The translations under genes were made by a program, and so were the position numbers. Shown here piece after piece: positions 34,285-45,568 of a stretch of DNA of 64,000 bases. The notes beneath the pieces are model-generated. The model ran no database searches, was not told the origin of the DNA, and saw nothing but the letters and a program-made list of their open reading frames with translations. Source of the stretch: Patella vulgata (taxonomy: Eukaryota; Mollusca; Gastropoda; Patellidae); contig NC_065880.2 in NCBI RefSeq assembly GCF_932274485.2, positions 89,091,730 through 89,155,729 of the forward strand, given 5' to 3'. Position 1 is the stretch's first letter; each line of letters opens with the position of its first letter.

Positions 34285-34575
34285 AATTAGTTAAAGATGC
34301 ATTATGGGAGATTAGTTAAAGATACATTATGGGAGATTAGTTAAAGATACATTATGGGAGATTAGTTAAAGATACATTATGGGAGATTAGTTAAAGATAC
34401 ATTATGGGAGATAAGTTAAAGATGCATTATGGGAGATTAGTTAAAGATAAATTATGGGAGATTAGTTAAAGATACATTATGGGAGATTAGTTAAAGATAC
34501 ATTATGGGAGATTAGTTAAAGATACATTATGGGAGATTAGTTAAAGATGCATTATGGGAGATTAGCTCAAGAGCT
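34285..34575 (+). repeat. 25-bp tandem array derived from MITE-1 end
   Basis: About twelve copies of TTAAAGATACATTATGGGAG plus ATTAG, the first bases of MITE-1. An independent expansion of the same end that is amplified as 60-bp units near 5.2 kb. Confidence 0.9.
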
Positions 34576-34837
34576 GGCAGTTTACAAGGGATTCCCATAG
34601 CGCTAAATGCCGCATTGGGCCTTTAACCCTAAAACAACCGAGAAAGTTTATTAAAAACTATCATACAGTACTGTGATGTTTGTAATTAATTAAAATGATA
34701 TATACATATTGGATGGGTGAAACCACGATTTATTTTATTACATGAATATTATCTTCTAACTATTATTATTTCATTAATTTTTTCTGTAACATGGGCATTT
34801 CCACCCATTCGGCTCTTCGAGTTGTCAAGGGTTCATC

Positions 34838-35047
34838 TTATGGTTAGCATTGAGTTAACTGACGTGGTTTTGAATCCCCGGTTGTACGTGACAAGGAGTA
34901 GGGTTGCCTATCCAACCTTGTGGGTTTTCTCTGCATCCTCCAGTTTCCCCCCACTGTTAAAAGACCATTAAGCACAAGTGAATTATTGAAATAAAATTAA
35001 ACCATATGTTAGGCCCGAAATGACTTAGTCTGTGTCGAGTAGCCCTT

Positions 35048-35079
<32 letters not shown>
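34838..35079 (+). mobile_element. SINE-A, head-truncated, long (CT)n tail
   Basis: ATGGTTAGCATTGAGTTAAC to AGCCCTTAAACTCTCTCTCTC. Confidence 0.82.
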
Positions 35080-35081
<2 letters not shown>

Positions 35082-35094
35082 ACCACTTTGTATA

Positions 35095-35190
35095 GGTAGG
35101 ACATATCTTTTATGTGCAGTCCACAATGTGGGCCATGTCTTTTTATGTGCAGTCCACAATGTGGGCCATGTCTTTTTATGTGCAGATTAC
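35095..35190. repeat. 36-bp tandem repeat
   Basis: TTTTATGTGCAGTCCACAAT plus GTGGGCCATGTCT, about 2.5 copies. Confidence 0.85.
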
Positions 35191-37649
35191 TATATTAAGG
35201 ACTAGACACACTGTTGCAGTGTAGATTTGCCCCATCCGGCAATTGGGTGGATAGTTAATCTGTAAATTACCATCGATACTCGGAGATTGTAACGCTTCAT
35301 TGTTCAGAAGTTGAAAAAAAAAAAGTTTAAAATATAAACCCATATTTTTTCAAAATCATGGACGTGAAGTTAACACATGACTCATGGGTAATTGTAAACC
35401 AAGAAATATTTGCTATAATAATAATAAGACGTACAATAATGGGGGATAATTTGAGCAAATGAAGTCCAGATTGATTGTTGGGTGATGTAAGTACTGGCAC
35501 ATGTGATCCAAACATACGTGACCTCTGACCTTCCTGACTCCTACCTTTATATCACTATTCATACCTTATATCTGACCTGACCTCTGACCCCGACTACAGC
35601 ATATCAGTTTTCATACATACATGTATTGTTGTTTTCCAGTGAAATCTGATTTTAATATTTGGCCACAGCACACGATTAATTCGCCCATTGACTCTAAATG
35701 TTAATTTTCATCTCATTGACCAGCTCGTAACTTTTCCTAAATATTTTTCGTGTGGTAGAACGCTTTCTACGACAGATGGAGCAACATGTGGCAAACTCTT
35801 GCTCACAAGCAGGTAGAGTGGTTCGTGCAAATAACAAAAATCCAATAAACGAGCTATATTTGGGGCTTATTTTAACAAATATGATAAGACTTATCATTAA
35901 AATCATCATTCATTAACAATTAAACTATTGCTAAGTTGGATATTTGTGTGATTTGGCCATTTGAATGGGACTTTCTAATTATATGGAAAAGTTGATCGCC
36001 CAAGTAGCGTTACAGCGGTAGATTTTTTTATTAAAAAGAGTTATGTTCTTGGTCACATCAAAGTTTCAAATTTTGCTCTGGAAAACGAATTCTTAATTTC
36101 CGCAGTCGGCTTTCTTCGTTTTTTTACGTACGTACAATTAACGATTGAATTTAACATTTGTACGCGTGCGTAGCCCTTAGTTAGAGAGAGAGAGATGTTG
36201 TCTGTATTTTGAGCTGATTTTTTCAACGTTTACATGCAATAGACTATAGTTAAATCTTTCCAATAAGGGGTGAATTTCGTGGTTTACAAACGCAGTATGT
36301 AGAGAGTGCTTACCGTACTCATATTGTAAATGTTAAATATCCTTTATGATAATCCTATTTTGTTTCAAATAATTATCACAAATATAAAAATCGTACACAT
36401 CAAAAACAGAGGAGCACATGCCATGCAAAAAGAAAAAAAGCCTTAAGCATTTTCAAATCGGTTCGGCAGCAGTGGTCCAAATGTCTAGCATTGCATCCGG
36501 AATTCCGTATAAGAATCTACTTAGAAGTCAAAAATGCGACTCCTACATATTGAGGTCTAAACTGTGTTATAAATTATAGAATAAACCGTAAATCAATTGA
36601 ACCCATTTCAAGGTGGAACTGCATGCTTTTTGATATGATTGGGCTATTTGTGGCGCCAGATAATCCAAACATAGAAGTCGATACGTGATAATGCGTCTCG
36701 AAAAATTCTTTGATCTGTTATATGACTGGAAAATTCTGTTCTTAAAAACAACCGGCATGACAATGACTACATAATAAGTTGGGAGTTCTACAATAGGGAT
36801 CTTTTAGTGAAATGTTAGAGAAATTTAAGTTTAAATATATCCTTTGTGTTTGAATTACCACTTATGGTTGGTTGTGTTGTATTATGTATCAATCTGGAAA
36901 TTTCTGTTTTATAGCTATTGTTCTCGAAAGTAAGACGCACAATTTACGCATCGTGTCGCGTTTTCATATTTTTAATAATTATGAAACAGTCAATGCGAGT
37001 CTTTTTGGATATATTTCAGTTCTAGACAAATGAGTTGTTGCTGGATTTATAATAACTGAAACGTTTTGTAACCACCATGTTAGAAATGGCAAATGCATAA
37101 GGATACTAAACACGAATGGCATAGCCATAATGGCACATCCTCCTATTAAATTTGACACAAAACCGGAGGCCAAATTCGCAGCGCCCTTAAATGATTAGAA
37201 TCCGAGTCTTGTGACCAGTACCGTAATTTTATTTTAATCATACACGTCTGGTTAATCGAGAGTAGGGAAAATAATTTCGTTCAATTAATTTCCCGTCTCA
37301 AATTTTTTCTGCGTATTTAGAGCTAGCAACAATGTAACTTCTAAAGTAACTAAAGCGCCCACTAACAACAGAGTTTTACGGTTAAATAAAAGTAACTTTC
37401 ACAGTCTTGCAGTGTCGGTATGTTGCCACGAGAGTGGATTTAAAAGATAGAAAAAGGGCGAAACTACATGAGTTGACTCTGAACCAAGAACCATTACAAT
37501 ATATACGTCATTGGTTACAATCAACTAAGTTAGAAATTAAATGGCGGAGTTTTAGCCAAAATTTTAATCTAGTTCGTAACTACTTATTTTTAAAAGTCCA
37601 ACGAGTAAAGAATAATTTTTTACATGGCTTCATTGATAAATAAGTGAAT
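35191..37649. other. Longest repeat-poor stretch of the XYLT intron
   Basis: About 2.5 kb with no SINE or MITE recognised. It could hold regulatory DNA. Short open frames (for example minus-strand 36979-37173 and plus-strand 37407-37643) show no familiar motif and no clear splice context. Confidence 0.45.
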
Positions 37650-37790
37650 GAATATTGTCACGTGAATGTCTATTTAAGGCGACTGTTTGCTGCTTACAGT
37701 GCACGAGCGAGTCCGTGAGAGCACTTTTCTCATAAACGAAGTTTTGATCCGCATGACAACATGCTGTTAAAACAGGTCAGTTTATATAGT
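37650..37790 (+). promoter_or_regulatory. Possible promoter and untranslated first exon inside XYLT intron
   Basis: In a repeat-poor stretch: E-box CACGTG (37659-37664), TATTTAAGG (37671-37679), then ACAGTGCACGAGCGAG about 30 bases on, and a good donor AACAG then GTCAGT at 37775/37776. Antisense to XYLT. No downstream coding exon recognised, so this is speculative. Confidence 0.25.
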
Positions 37791-37890
37791 ACAGATAATT
37801 GAGTCTGTGGGCCACTCTAAAGCAGGTATGAAGTTTACCATGGAATTATTGAGATACACAACAAAGGACAGCATGCAAAAGGAGGCAAAC

Positions 37891-38112
37891 GGGGGCGAGA
37901 GAAGTGGGGTTTAACGTCCACTCGACACAAAGTAGGTAATTTCCGGACTAACATATGGTTCTCTGCTCTCCACATTTTCTGTTTTCCTCCAACTGCTAAA
38001 GAAAGATCCCTATGCTCAAGTGAATTATTGAAAAAGAAATTGAACCATGTCAGTCCTGAAATGACCTAGTTTGTGTTGATTTCAGTGGATGTTAAACCCC
38101 AATTCTCTCTTG
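37891..38112. mobile_element. Two SINE-A pieces in inverted arrangement
   Basis: 37891-37962 is a reversed tail (AGTGGGGTTTAACGTCCACT); 37975-38112 is a forward central block and tail (TGTTTTCCTCCAACTGC to GTTAAACCCCAATTCTC). Confidence 0.75.
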
Positions 38113-38191
38113 CTATCTCTAATTGAAATGAAATGAAACAAGCCAAAACACAACTAAGAAGTTTATCCACACAAATCTCAGTCCTAACTTC

Positions 38192-38615
38192 CAGGGGGCG
38201 GATCAAAGGAGGGGGTTTGGGGGCTCCAAACCCTGCCCTGCTCAGCTACATAGAAAAAATTTGTAAAACAACACTTTATGAGAAATGGTGGTTAAGGTGG
38301 GGTGCTTTATCCTTTATCATCATATGGTGGGATGGGATTGGCATTGAAAGCGTGTGTTAATGATATAGACATATGTGATAAAACAATTAATAAAATTGAA
38401 TTAATGAAATTGAATCACAATATGATCCTGTTAATTCATTATAAAAATTGACATCAAACGGGGTGTTGGATTTCTCTCTTTAAAAAACTCAATGTGTATG
38501 TATGCCTATACGTAATTCAGAGACAATGATGGCATCAAGGCATTGTCAACTGTCAAATTTCCTTAACAGGAACCTGGCAAACTCCCTCCTACAAAAAAAC
38601 CTGGATCTGCCCCTG
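38192..38615. mobile_element. hAT-like element, about 424 bp
   Basis: Left end CAGGGGGCGGATCAAAGGAG and right end, reversed, CAGGGGCAGATCCAGG followed by a shared GGAGGG/GTTTG block, a common hAT end sequence. Only ACTTC is shared in the flanks, so the 8-bp duplication has decayed or the edges are slightly off. Confidence 0.7.
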
Positions 38616-39232
38616 ACTTCTGCTAATACACATACTCATTCACTTGACTTTTCTTAAAAACATAAAAAAATATGCTTTCAAAATAAACGAATAAAATGAT
38701 GAAAGCTGCAGAAAATTTTAATATTAAAGCCCTGAGGAAATGTGTGGAGAGGCAGGAACACACTTACACGGAAGCGTAAACTTTGAAAAATAAAACCTCT
38801 TTTTACAAATCTGAGTGCAACTAATTAAGTTGTCAGTAATAAAAGCTCTGAGTAAATCTGTATAGAGAGAAAAATTGAAATGGTCCGTACATTCACTTGT
38901 TTTTATTCATTCTATACTTAATAAAAACATGGTAATGCCAGAATTTTTCTAGATTTTTTTGTTTTCTCTTCTAGTGACAGTCAATTTCAATTTCGTCAGA
39001 TATCCTCTCAGAGTCTCATACAACAACTTTTGGTCTTCGAAGGAATTTTTAGTGAACAGAAATATGCTTGTGTATCTGTTATCACTTGTCACTTTAGTCA
39101 GTCATATAGAAGGAGAACTTGTGATTTCCTTTTGCGTTCGTCACTTCCATTTGTTTAAACCTTGATTACGCATCTATCGTAGCAATGATCTCTGTGTTAA
39201 AATTATAATGACTGACACCAATATTGTCCTTT
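38616..39232. other. Unassigned intronic DNA
   Basis: No feature recognised; a 68-codon open frame at 38959-39165 has no recognisable motif. Confidence 0.3.
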
Positions 39233-39533
39233 AAGGATGTATTTAGTAAGATTCAGATAGAGCTGACAATTCTTGCTATAATTGTTTATAAATAGATAAT
39301 GAAAATTTTAGTCAAATTACTGGTACTACATTCTGAGTGAAGATCTGACTACTTGAAGGAGAGAGTAGTCTTGATTGTCACTGCTACAAAGTCTTGATTA
39401 TCCATTTTTAAATTAAATACTTAAATTGTGATCATGTTTCAATTCATTAAAAATCGTGACTATCCAATGGTCGCGATAGTTGATTATGAATCAGTCTTGT
39501 CATGTGAATAAATGTCTAAATAATAATTCATAT
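39233..39533 (+). mobile_element. MITE-1 copy, 5' part, split by SINE-B
   Basis: AAGGATGTATTTAGTAAGAT...GTCTAAATAATAATTCATAT, interrupted by a SINE-B (39534-39862) and resuming with AATAGGCAGATTTAGCTTTTGCATAAGG to about 39905. Confidence 0.75.
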
Positions 39534-39862
39534 ATGAAATGAAATTGGGTTTAACGTCCTACTGTTCTGCTGCAACTGGGCTAATGAAGACGGGCATATG
39601 CCATACAATGTACTATGAGGGAAATTTCGCCTAGACAGTGGCACTACGGCCTACTCTTACATTGAATGTCAACTACCAATGGATCTTTTACATGCACTCT
39701 AATGTGTACACAGGACCTTGGTTTTTCATCCCATCCGAACAACTATACACTGTCCCTGGCCATCTGTCTTGCACCACTGACAATAAAGACGAATCACATC
39801 GGAAAATCCTGATGGACTTTCTCGGCCAACGCATGGATCGAACACAGGACCTCCCGGTTAGC
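39534..39862 (-). mobile_element. SINE-B copy inside MITE-1
   Basis: ATGAAATGAAATTGGGTTTAAC to GACCTCCCGGTTAGCAAG; head truncated. Confidence 0.87.
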
Positions 39863-39905
39863 AAGTCGAGATCAATAGGCAGATTTAGCTTTTGCATAAG
39901 GCACC

Positions 39906-40350
39906 TTTAAACCTGCTAATAACATCATAAAAGCTTTGAGACAAATTTCCAGCGGGTACTAAAATCTGATGCCATCGGTGCCTAAAAAAAAAACCTTTGG
40001 CTAGTTTGTCTGATATAGAACAAAAAACTGCACAGAAGAACGGAAGTGCATTATTTTAAATGTGCAGGGTGATGGAGACAATATGGTGAACACATGTCGG
40101 TAAAGAAAGAAGTTTTTGATAAGGTCGGAATATCTTAACAATAGTCTATGGTTTACTACAGGATATTAGCAGACACGTTTTATTATACCACATGTTTACT
40201 TTAAAGGTTTTTGACACTTAAACTTACGAAAATAACCTGGTCGCAAAAATATGTCATATGTATGTCATATTACTCATATCACAAATTTTTTTTATAACAA
40301 TGCCTCTTAATTCTCGAATTGATAGGGTTGGGGATTAACATATATTACCC

Positions 40351-40351
<1 letters not shown>
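39906..40351. other. Unassigned intronic DNA
   Basis: No feature recognised. Confidence 0.3.
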
Positions 40352-40384
<33 letters not shown>

Positions 40385-40598
40385 AACATATGGTTCAAGT
40401 TTGTCACCAAATCGCTTGTGCGGAGGGATCTTTAGCAGTGGGAGGAAACCAGAGAACCCAGATAAAACCCACGAGGTTGGACAGGCTACCCTAATCTTTG
40501 TCACGTACAACCGGGGAATCGACACCCAGCCAGTTGACTCAATGACAGAACTTATGATACAATGCACATGCGCTAACCATTCGGCCTTCCAACCCCCT
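40352..40598 (-). mobile_element. SINE-A copy lacking most of the tail
   Basis: (GA)n joined straight to GACTAACATATGGTTC, then to CATTCGGCCTTCCAACCCCC. Confidence 0.82.
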
Positions 40599-40610
40599 AA
40601 TACAGTAAGT

Positions 40611-40700
40611 CAGGGGCCTGTTTCACGAAATTTTAACTAAGATAAAATCATTATCATTGTTTGTAGTTTTGACAAGATGTGTGCACAGTGGTAACCAGGG
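40611..40700 (+). mobile_element. Fragment of GGGCCTGTTTCAC MITE
   Basis: GGGGCCTGTTTCACGAAATT then TTAACTAAGATAAAATC matches the left end of the element at 45258. The right end is not obvious. Confidence 0.5.
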
Positions 40701-40784
40701 CACTGGTATAATCGGGACTTAGCTTCGCTTTCCCATTTTTAAATTAAATGGCAAATCGTTTTAATCTAGTTAAAATCCGATGCC

Positions 40785-40884
40785 ATGAAGAGTCGGTTAT
40801 GGTCTTGTTTTGTAAATAAATGTCTAATTAATAGTTTATATAACATTTCAGGCCTAAAGAAAGACCTGCAATAGGCAGATTTAG
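40785..40884 (+). mobile_element. MITE-1 3' part, split by SINE-A
   Basis: AGAGTCGGTTATGGTC...CAGGCCTAAAGAAAGACCTG, interrupted by a SINE-A with duplicated GGCAGATTTAG (40874-40884, 41159-41169), then GCTCTTG. The 5' part is missing or very diverged. Confidence 0.8.
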
Positions 40885-41158
40885 AGAGAGAGAAAAATGG
40901 GGTTTAACGTCCACACGACACAAACTAGGTCATTTCGGGACTAACATATGGTTTAATTTTATTTCAATAATTCGCTTGAGCGTAGGGGTCTTTAGCAGTG
41001 GGAGGAAACCGGAGGACCCGGAGAAAACCCACGAGGTTGGACAGGCGACCCTACTCCTTGTCACGTACAACCGGGGATTTGAAACCACGCCAGTTGACTC
41101 AATGACAGGCTTTATGATACAGCACGCACGTGCTAACCATTCGGCCACCCAACCCCCC
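40885..41158 (-). mobile_element. SINE-A copy, full length with 11-bp TSD
   Basis: Near-consensus copy in MITE-1; GGCAGATTTAG at 40874-40884 and 41159-41169. The undamaged head and clean duplication make it one of the younger insertions. Confidence 0.93.
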
Positions 41159-41387
41159 GGCAGATTTAGCTCTTGTTTAAATAAACTAATGAACCTAAAC
41201 ATATGATCCGTGATAATATAGTTATATGACACTACATATTGATACCTATCTGAAGGCTAAAATTAGATCCATTATAATACATGTAATAAATATATTATCA
41301 TTACCAAGACAAAAACACAATTAAAATACTCAACTTTGAAATGAGAATGGTGAAATAGACACATGAAACTAGATGCATATTATAGAT

Positions 41388-42081
41388 AACAAGCCAACAG
41401 TGAGGCTGATGTCCCCCGCCGAAATAAAAAACAAAACAAAATAAAGTTATCGTGTCCCAAAGCATCAACCAATCAAATTGCTTATCTCTGCTTACCCTAA
41501 GCGGAAAATGCTCATCTTCGAACTCCATCAAGGCATTGACCTAATCAACACATACACCAAGTTTGAACATTCTAGCTCAATTAGGAAGAGAGTTATCGTG
41601 CCCCAAAGTATCAACCAATCAAATTGCTTATCTCTGCTTACCCTAAGCGGAAAATGCTCATCTTCGAACTCCATCAAGGCATTGACCTAATAAACACATA
41701 CACCAAGTTTGAACATTCTATCTCAATTAAAAGTTATCGTGTCCCAAAGCATCAACCAATCAAATTGCTTATCTCTGCTTACCCTAAGCGGAAAATGCTC
41801 ATCTTCGAACTCCATCAAGGCATTGACCTAATCAACACATACACCAAGTTTGAACATTCTAGCCCAATTAGGAAGAGAGTTATCGTGTCCCAAAGCATCA
41901 ACCAATCAAATTGCTTATCTCTGCTTACCCTAAGCGGAAAATGCTCATCTTCGAACTCCATCAAGGCATTGACCTAATAAACACATACACCAAGTTTGAA
42001 CATTCTAGCTCAATTAGGAAGAGAGTTATTGTGTCCCAAAAAAGTGTGACGGACAGACAGACGGACAGACAGACGGGACAG

Positions 42082-42119
<38 letters not shown>

Positions 42120-42169
42120 GGACGAACCCATTTTAATAGTCCCCTGCTTTCTTCGAAAGGCGGGGGACA
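41388..42169 (+). mobile_element. TGTCCCC-family Helentron-like element T2
   Basis: Left TGTCCCCCGCCGAAA (from 41410) is the complement of right GGCGGGGGACA (42159-42169). Four monomers of about 145 bp (starting TTATCGTGTCCCAAAGCATC) follow, then GACGGACAGACAGACGG (42048-42124) and a strong 3' hairpin GTCCCC...TTTC-TTCG-GAAAG...GGGGAC. Monomers are nearly identical, so the array expanded recently. Confidence 0.85.
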
Positions 42170-42296
42170 ATTAGTAACAGATATATCATCACATCCACTA
42201 CTACCATTTCAAAGGTCAATACTTTATTTGATCTGTAGAGTATTTTTTTTTGTCTGTATAATATCTCGATTACTAATGTGCTTCTAGTTTCAACAT

Positions 42297-42362
42297 ACAT
42301 TATGCAACAGCTAAATCTGCCTATTACTGGTCTTTCTTTAAAACTGAAATAGAATCCATGAT
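42297..42362 (-). mobile_element. MITE-1 terminal fragment
   Basis: TATGCAACAGCTAAATCTGC through GGTCTTTCTTTAAAACTGAAAT is the reversed 3' end of MITE-1; nothing further of that copy follows. Confidence 0.6.
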
Positions 42363-42460
42363 GCAGCAATCAAGGCAGAAAAAGACATTAGAAAACCAAT
42401 AAATAACCATACACTAGCACCTGGGGAATATTACAATTATATTATTACTTAAACATGTGT

Positions 42461-42836
42461 TATACAAGAGCTAATTCTGTCTACTGCAGGTCTTTCTTTA
42501 GGCCTGAAATGTTATATAAACTATTAATTAGACATTAATTAGCTTATCCAGACCATAATCAACTCACGATGCCATCTTACAGTGTATGTGTCAGATTTTC
42601 ACTGGATTGATGATTAAATCCCAAAACTGGATAATCGAGACTATGATTTTTATCGTACCGACTTTAGTAATTATGATCAAGGCTAGGCTTAAAATTCAAA
42701 AGCTAATAGCTTAGTTCAGAGTAGACAATTTGACTGAAATTTTCAACACGTTCTATTTACGTTATCGATCGTTTAACTATTATAGCGAGAACAGTCAACT
42801 CTTTATCTAATCTCACATAATGCCTCTTTAATTATA
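42461..42836 (-). mobile_element. MITE-1 copy
   Basis: Reversed complete copy from TATACAAGAGCTAATTCTG through GGTCTTTCTTTAGGCCTGAA to TCTAATCTCACATAATGCCT. Confidence 0.8.
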
Positions 42837-42860
42837 TCTATTACTGTGCTTATAATACAT

Positions 42861-42990
42861 GGGGGTTGATGGCCGAATGGTTGGCGCGTGCGTGCAGCAT
42901 CATAAGGTCTGTCATTGAGTCAACTGGCGTGGTTTCGATTCCCCAGTTATGATACAGTGTGCACGCGCTAACCATTCGACCATAAACCCA
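42861..42990. mobile_element. Two SINE-A heads in inverted arrangement
   Basis: Forward head GGGGGTTGATGGCCGAATGG to GGTTTCGATTCCCCAG, then reversed TTATGATACAGTGTGCACGC to CCATTCGACCATAAACC. The pair forms a hairpin. Confidence 0.75.
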
Positions 42991-43775
42991 CCCACCCCAC
43001 TCCATGTATTATAGACACAGTAATAGATATCATTAAAGAGACATTATCCACCATTACCCCCTCCACCCCTCCACCCCCCAAGTTATATGAAAATGGATGC
43101 ATTATACAGGTAATAGACTGATCACGATACAAACTCTCACTCTGATGTCCCCCCTCTGGGCTCAATCTCAAAACTGATTCTTTTAAACGCCATTACACAG
43201 TAAGTGGGTTATTATTAACGTATAATAGTACGGACACGTAGTTCACAGACATACGAGACAATTTTATCTTGACAAACTGCATCATGAGAAAAAGAGCATG
43301 TGCATGTCCAGAGGGGCAGTGTTCTGGGGGTCTGGATCCTCCCCAGCTCGCATAGAGCATATTTGGGTTTTTTTTCTTCTAAATTCATTGAAACAACATC
43401 GAACAAACAAACATGCGATGTATGCATCTAAATGAGCAGAAATATTGACTCAGAACTTCTGATTTTATCAAATTATCAGGTAATCCCCCAGACCTCTCAG
43501 CAAACTTGACGAGAATGCTTTAGTTTGAACAAGGAGTATGTACATGCATGTACTGTACATATATATGTACTGATATATATTTTTATTTTATGAAAGTCAT
43601 GTTTTCTTAACGTAATTTTAATTGGTCAGTAAAAGATGTTGTTTTTCAAAAAAAAAAAACAGGTGCTCTTAAAAGCAAGAATTTGTGATCTATGATTTCA
43701 CCTTATTGATAGACGTACATTTCTGAACTGCTAACCTATACGACCAATGACCTTTATTTTATTCCTACCAACATG

Positions 43776-43778
<3 letters not shown>
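42991..43778. other. Unassigned intronic DNA
   Basis: Contains a C-rich run (CCCCCTCCACCCCTCCACCC, 43057-43080) that could form a G-quadruplex on the other strand. No gene seen. Confidence 0.35.
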
Positions 43779-43814
<36 letters not shown>

Positions 43815-44128
43815 GCAAGTCCACTCGCCACAAACTAGGTTATTTTGGGACTAACATATGGTTCAATTTTATTTAATCAATTCACTTGCACAGAGGTTTC
43901 TTTAGCAGTGGTAGGAGACCGGTGGTTTTGATTTCCCGGTTGTACATGACAAGGAGTAGTTTTGCCTATCCAACCTCGTGGGTTTCCTCCGGGTCCTCCA
44001 GTTTCCTCCCACTGCTAAAGACCCCTACACGCATGCGAATTATTGAAATAAAATTGAACCATATGTTAGTCTCGAAATGACCTAGTTTGTGTCGAGTGGA
44101 CGTTAAACCCCATTTCTCTCTCTCTCTG
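43779..44128. mobile_element. SINE-A inverted pair
   Basis: 43779-43922 is a reversed tail to central block; 43923-44128 is forward from TGGTTTTGATTTCCCGGTTG to GTTAAACCCCATTTCTC. Tail-out inverted structure. Confidence 0.78.
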
Positions 44129-44204
44129 ATTAAGGCTAAGTATTACGGCTAAAGTGCCGTGCATAAAAAATTCATGTTCGTAAATGAGACTATCAAATTC
44201 TCAT

Positions 44205-44450
44205 AACCCAGCGGTAAACCACTTTTATTTTAATCAGTAGAAACAGCACATATATATATACAATCCCCATCTTCTCATTAAATGTCTCCAATATCAATCT
44301 CTGTTCTCCTAAAATAAATTTACTCGTAACCCAGGGGGAAAGCACCTGTTAATCAGTCGAAACAACATAATATATATATAATCACCATCTCCTCTTCTCA
44401 TTAAATGTCTCCAATATCAAACTCTGTTCTCCTAAAATAAATTTACTTGT
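44205..44450. repeat. Two copies of a 115-120 bp repeat
   Basis: CTCATTAAATGTCTCCAATATC and TGTTCTCCTAAAATAAATTTAC occur twice, with (AT)n between. Confidence 0.85.
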
Positions 44451-44634
44451 CTGTTCTCTGGAATTACTGTACTTTCGAACAAAAGTATGACATGGCGATA
44501 AAATAATTTCTTCGTTTTAGTCGATCGGATAAGGGCGTATTTTTTATGTTTTAACAGTTTTAATGGCGGGAGAAAAGTCTGTAGGTCACTTTTTTTGAGA
44601 CACTGCATCCCATTAAATGGTACTGGTATATTTT

Positions 44635-44892
44635 AGGGGGGTTGGTTAGCATGTGCGTGCTGTATCATAAGGCCTGTCATTGAGTCAACTGGCGTGGTTT
44701 CGAATCCCCGGTTGTACGTGACAAGGAGCAGGGTCGCCTGTCCAACATCGTGGGTTTTCTCCCGGTCCTCTGGTTTCCTCCCACTGCTAAAGACCAGTAC
44801 ACGCAAGGGAATTATTGAAATAAAATATTAAACCATACTGTATGTTAGTCCCGAAATGACCTAGTTTGTGTCGAGTGGATGTTAAACCCCAT
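44635..44892 (+). mobile_element. SINE-A copy
   Basis: GGGGGGTTGGTTAGCATGTG (A-box shortened) to GTTAAACCCCATTTAATGG, with no CT tail. ATGGTACTGGTATATTTTA before and ATGGTACCCGTATATTCTA after look like an aged target duplication. Confidence 0.85.
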
Positions 44893-44964
44893 TTAATGGT
44901 ACCCGTATATTCTAATCAGTACCATTCTCTTATATTCATTTCTGGGTAGTTATTTCTTAAATGG

Positions 44965-45257
44965 GCATTATTGGAGATTGGATGAAGAGCTGACAGTTCT
45001 CGCTATAATAGTTAAAAAATAGATAACGTGAAGAGAATATGCTGAAAATTTCAGTCAAATTGCTCCACTCTGAACTGAGATATTAGCTTTTGAATGTTAG
45101 GCCTGGCCTCGATCATCGTTACTAAACAAAGTCTCGATTATCCATCAAAAAATGGATTCAAATCCAGTAAATATCGCAGGCTAGCGATGGCATCGAGAGT
45201 TGATTATGGTCTGGATAGGTTAGTTAATGTCTAATTAATAATTTAGATAACATTTCA
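44965..45257 (+). mobile_element. MITE-1 copy, 3' end replaced
   Basis: GGGCATTATTGGAGATTGGA...GATAACATTTCAG, cut at the conserved CAGGCCTAAAG block by the small MITE at 45258. Confidence 0.75.
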
Positions 45258-45388
45258 GGGGCCTGTTTCACAAATTTTTTAACTAAGATAAAATCCAAAT
45301 TTTAGTAATTTGATTGGATAATATTAGATTGAAGTATCTACTAAAATTTTGATTTGATCTCTAGTTAAGATTTCGTGAATGGGAGATT
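45258..45388. mobile_element. Small MITE (GGGCCTGTTTCAC ends) inside MITE-1
   Basis: Left GGGCCTGTTTCACAAATT then TTAACTAAGATAAAATC; right side, reversed, ATTCACGAAATCTTAACTAG. It interrupts the MITE-1 copy that starts near 44965, which does not clearly resume. Confidence 0.65.
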
Positions 45389-45424
45389 GGGGAACAGGCA
45401 AAATGCCTATGTCAGAGCCCTGTG

Positions 45425-45568
45425 AGAGAGAGAGAAGTGGGGTTTAACGTCCACTTGACACAAACTTGGTCATTTCGGAACTAACTTATTTAAATAATTT
45501 GCTTGCGCATAGGGGTCTTTAGCAGTGCAAGAAAACATGAGGACCCGAAGAAAACCCAAGCGGCTGGA
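45425..45568 (-). mobile_element. SINE-A, 5'-truncated, 12-bp TSD
   Basis: AGAGAGAGAGAAGTGGGG to CCCAAGCGGCTGGA; CAGAGCCCTGTG at 45413-45424 and 45569-45580. Confidence 0.88.

Noticed and set aside
36979-37173. 64-codon minus-strand open frame with hydrophobic stretches
   Set aside because: No recognisable family and no convincing splice sites; hydrophobic codons are expected in AT-rich DNA.
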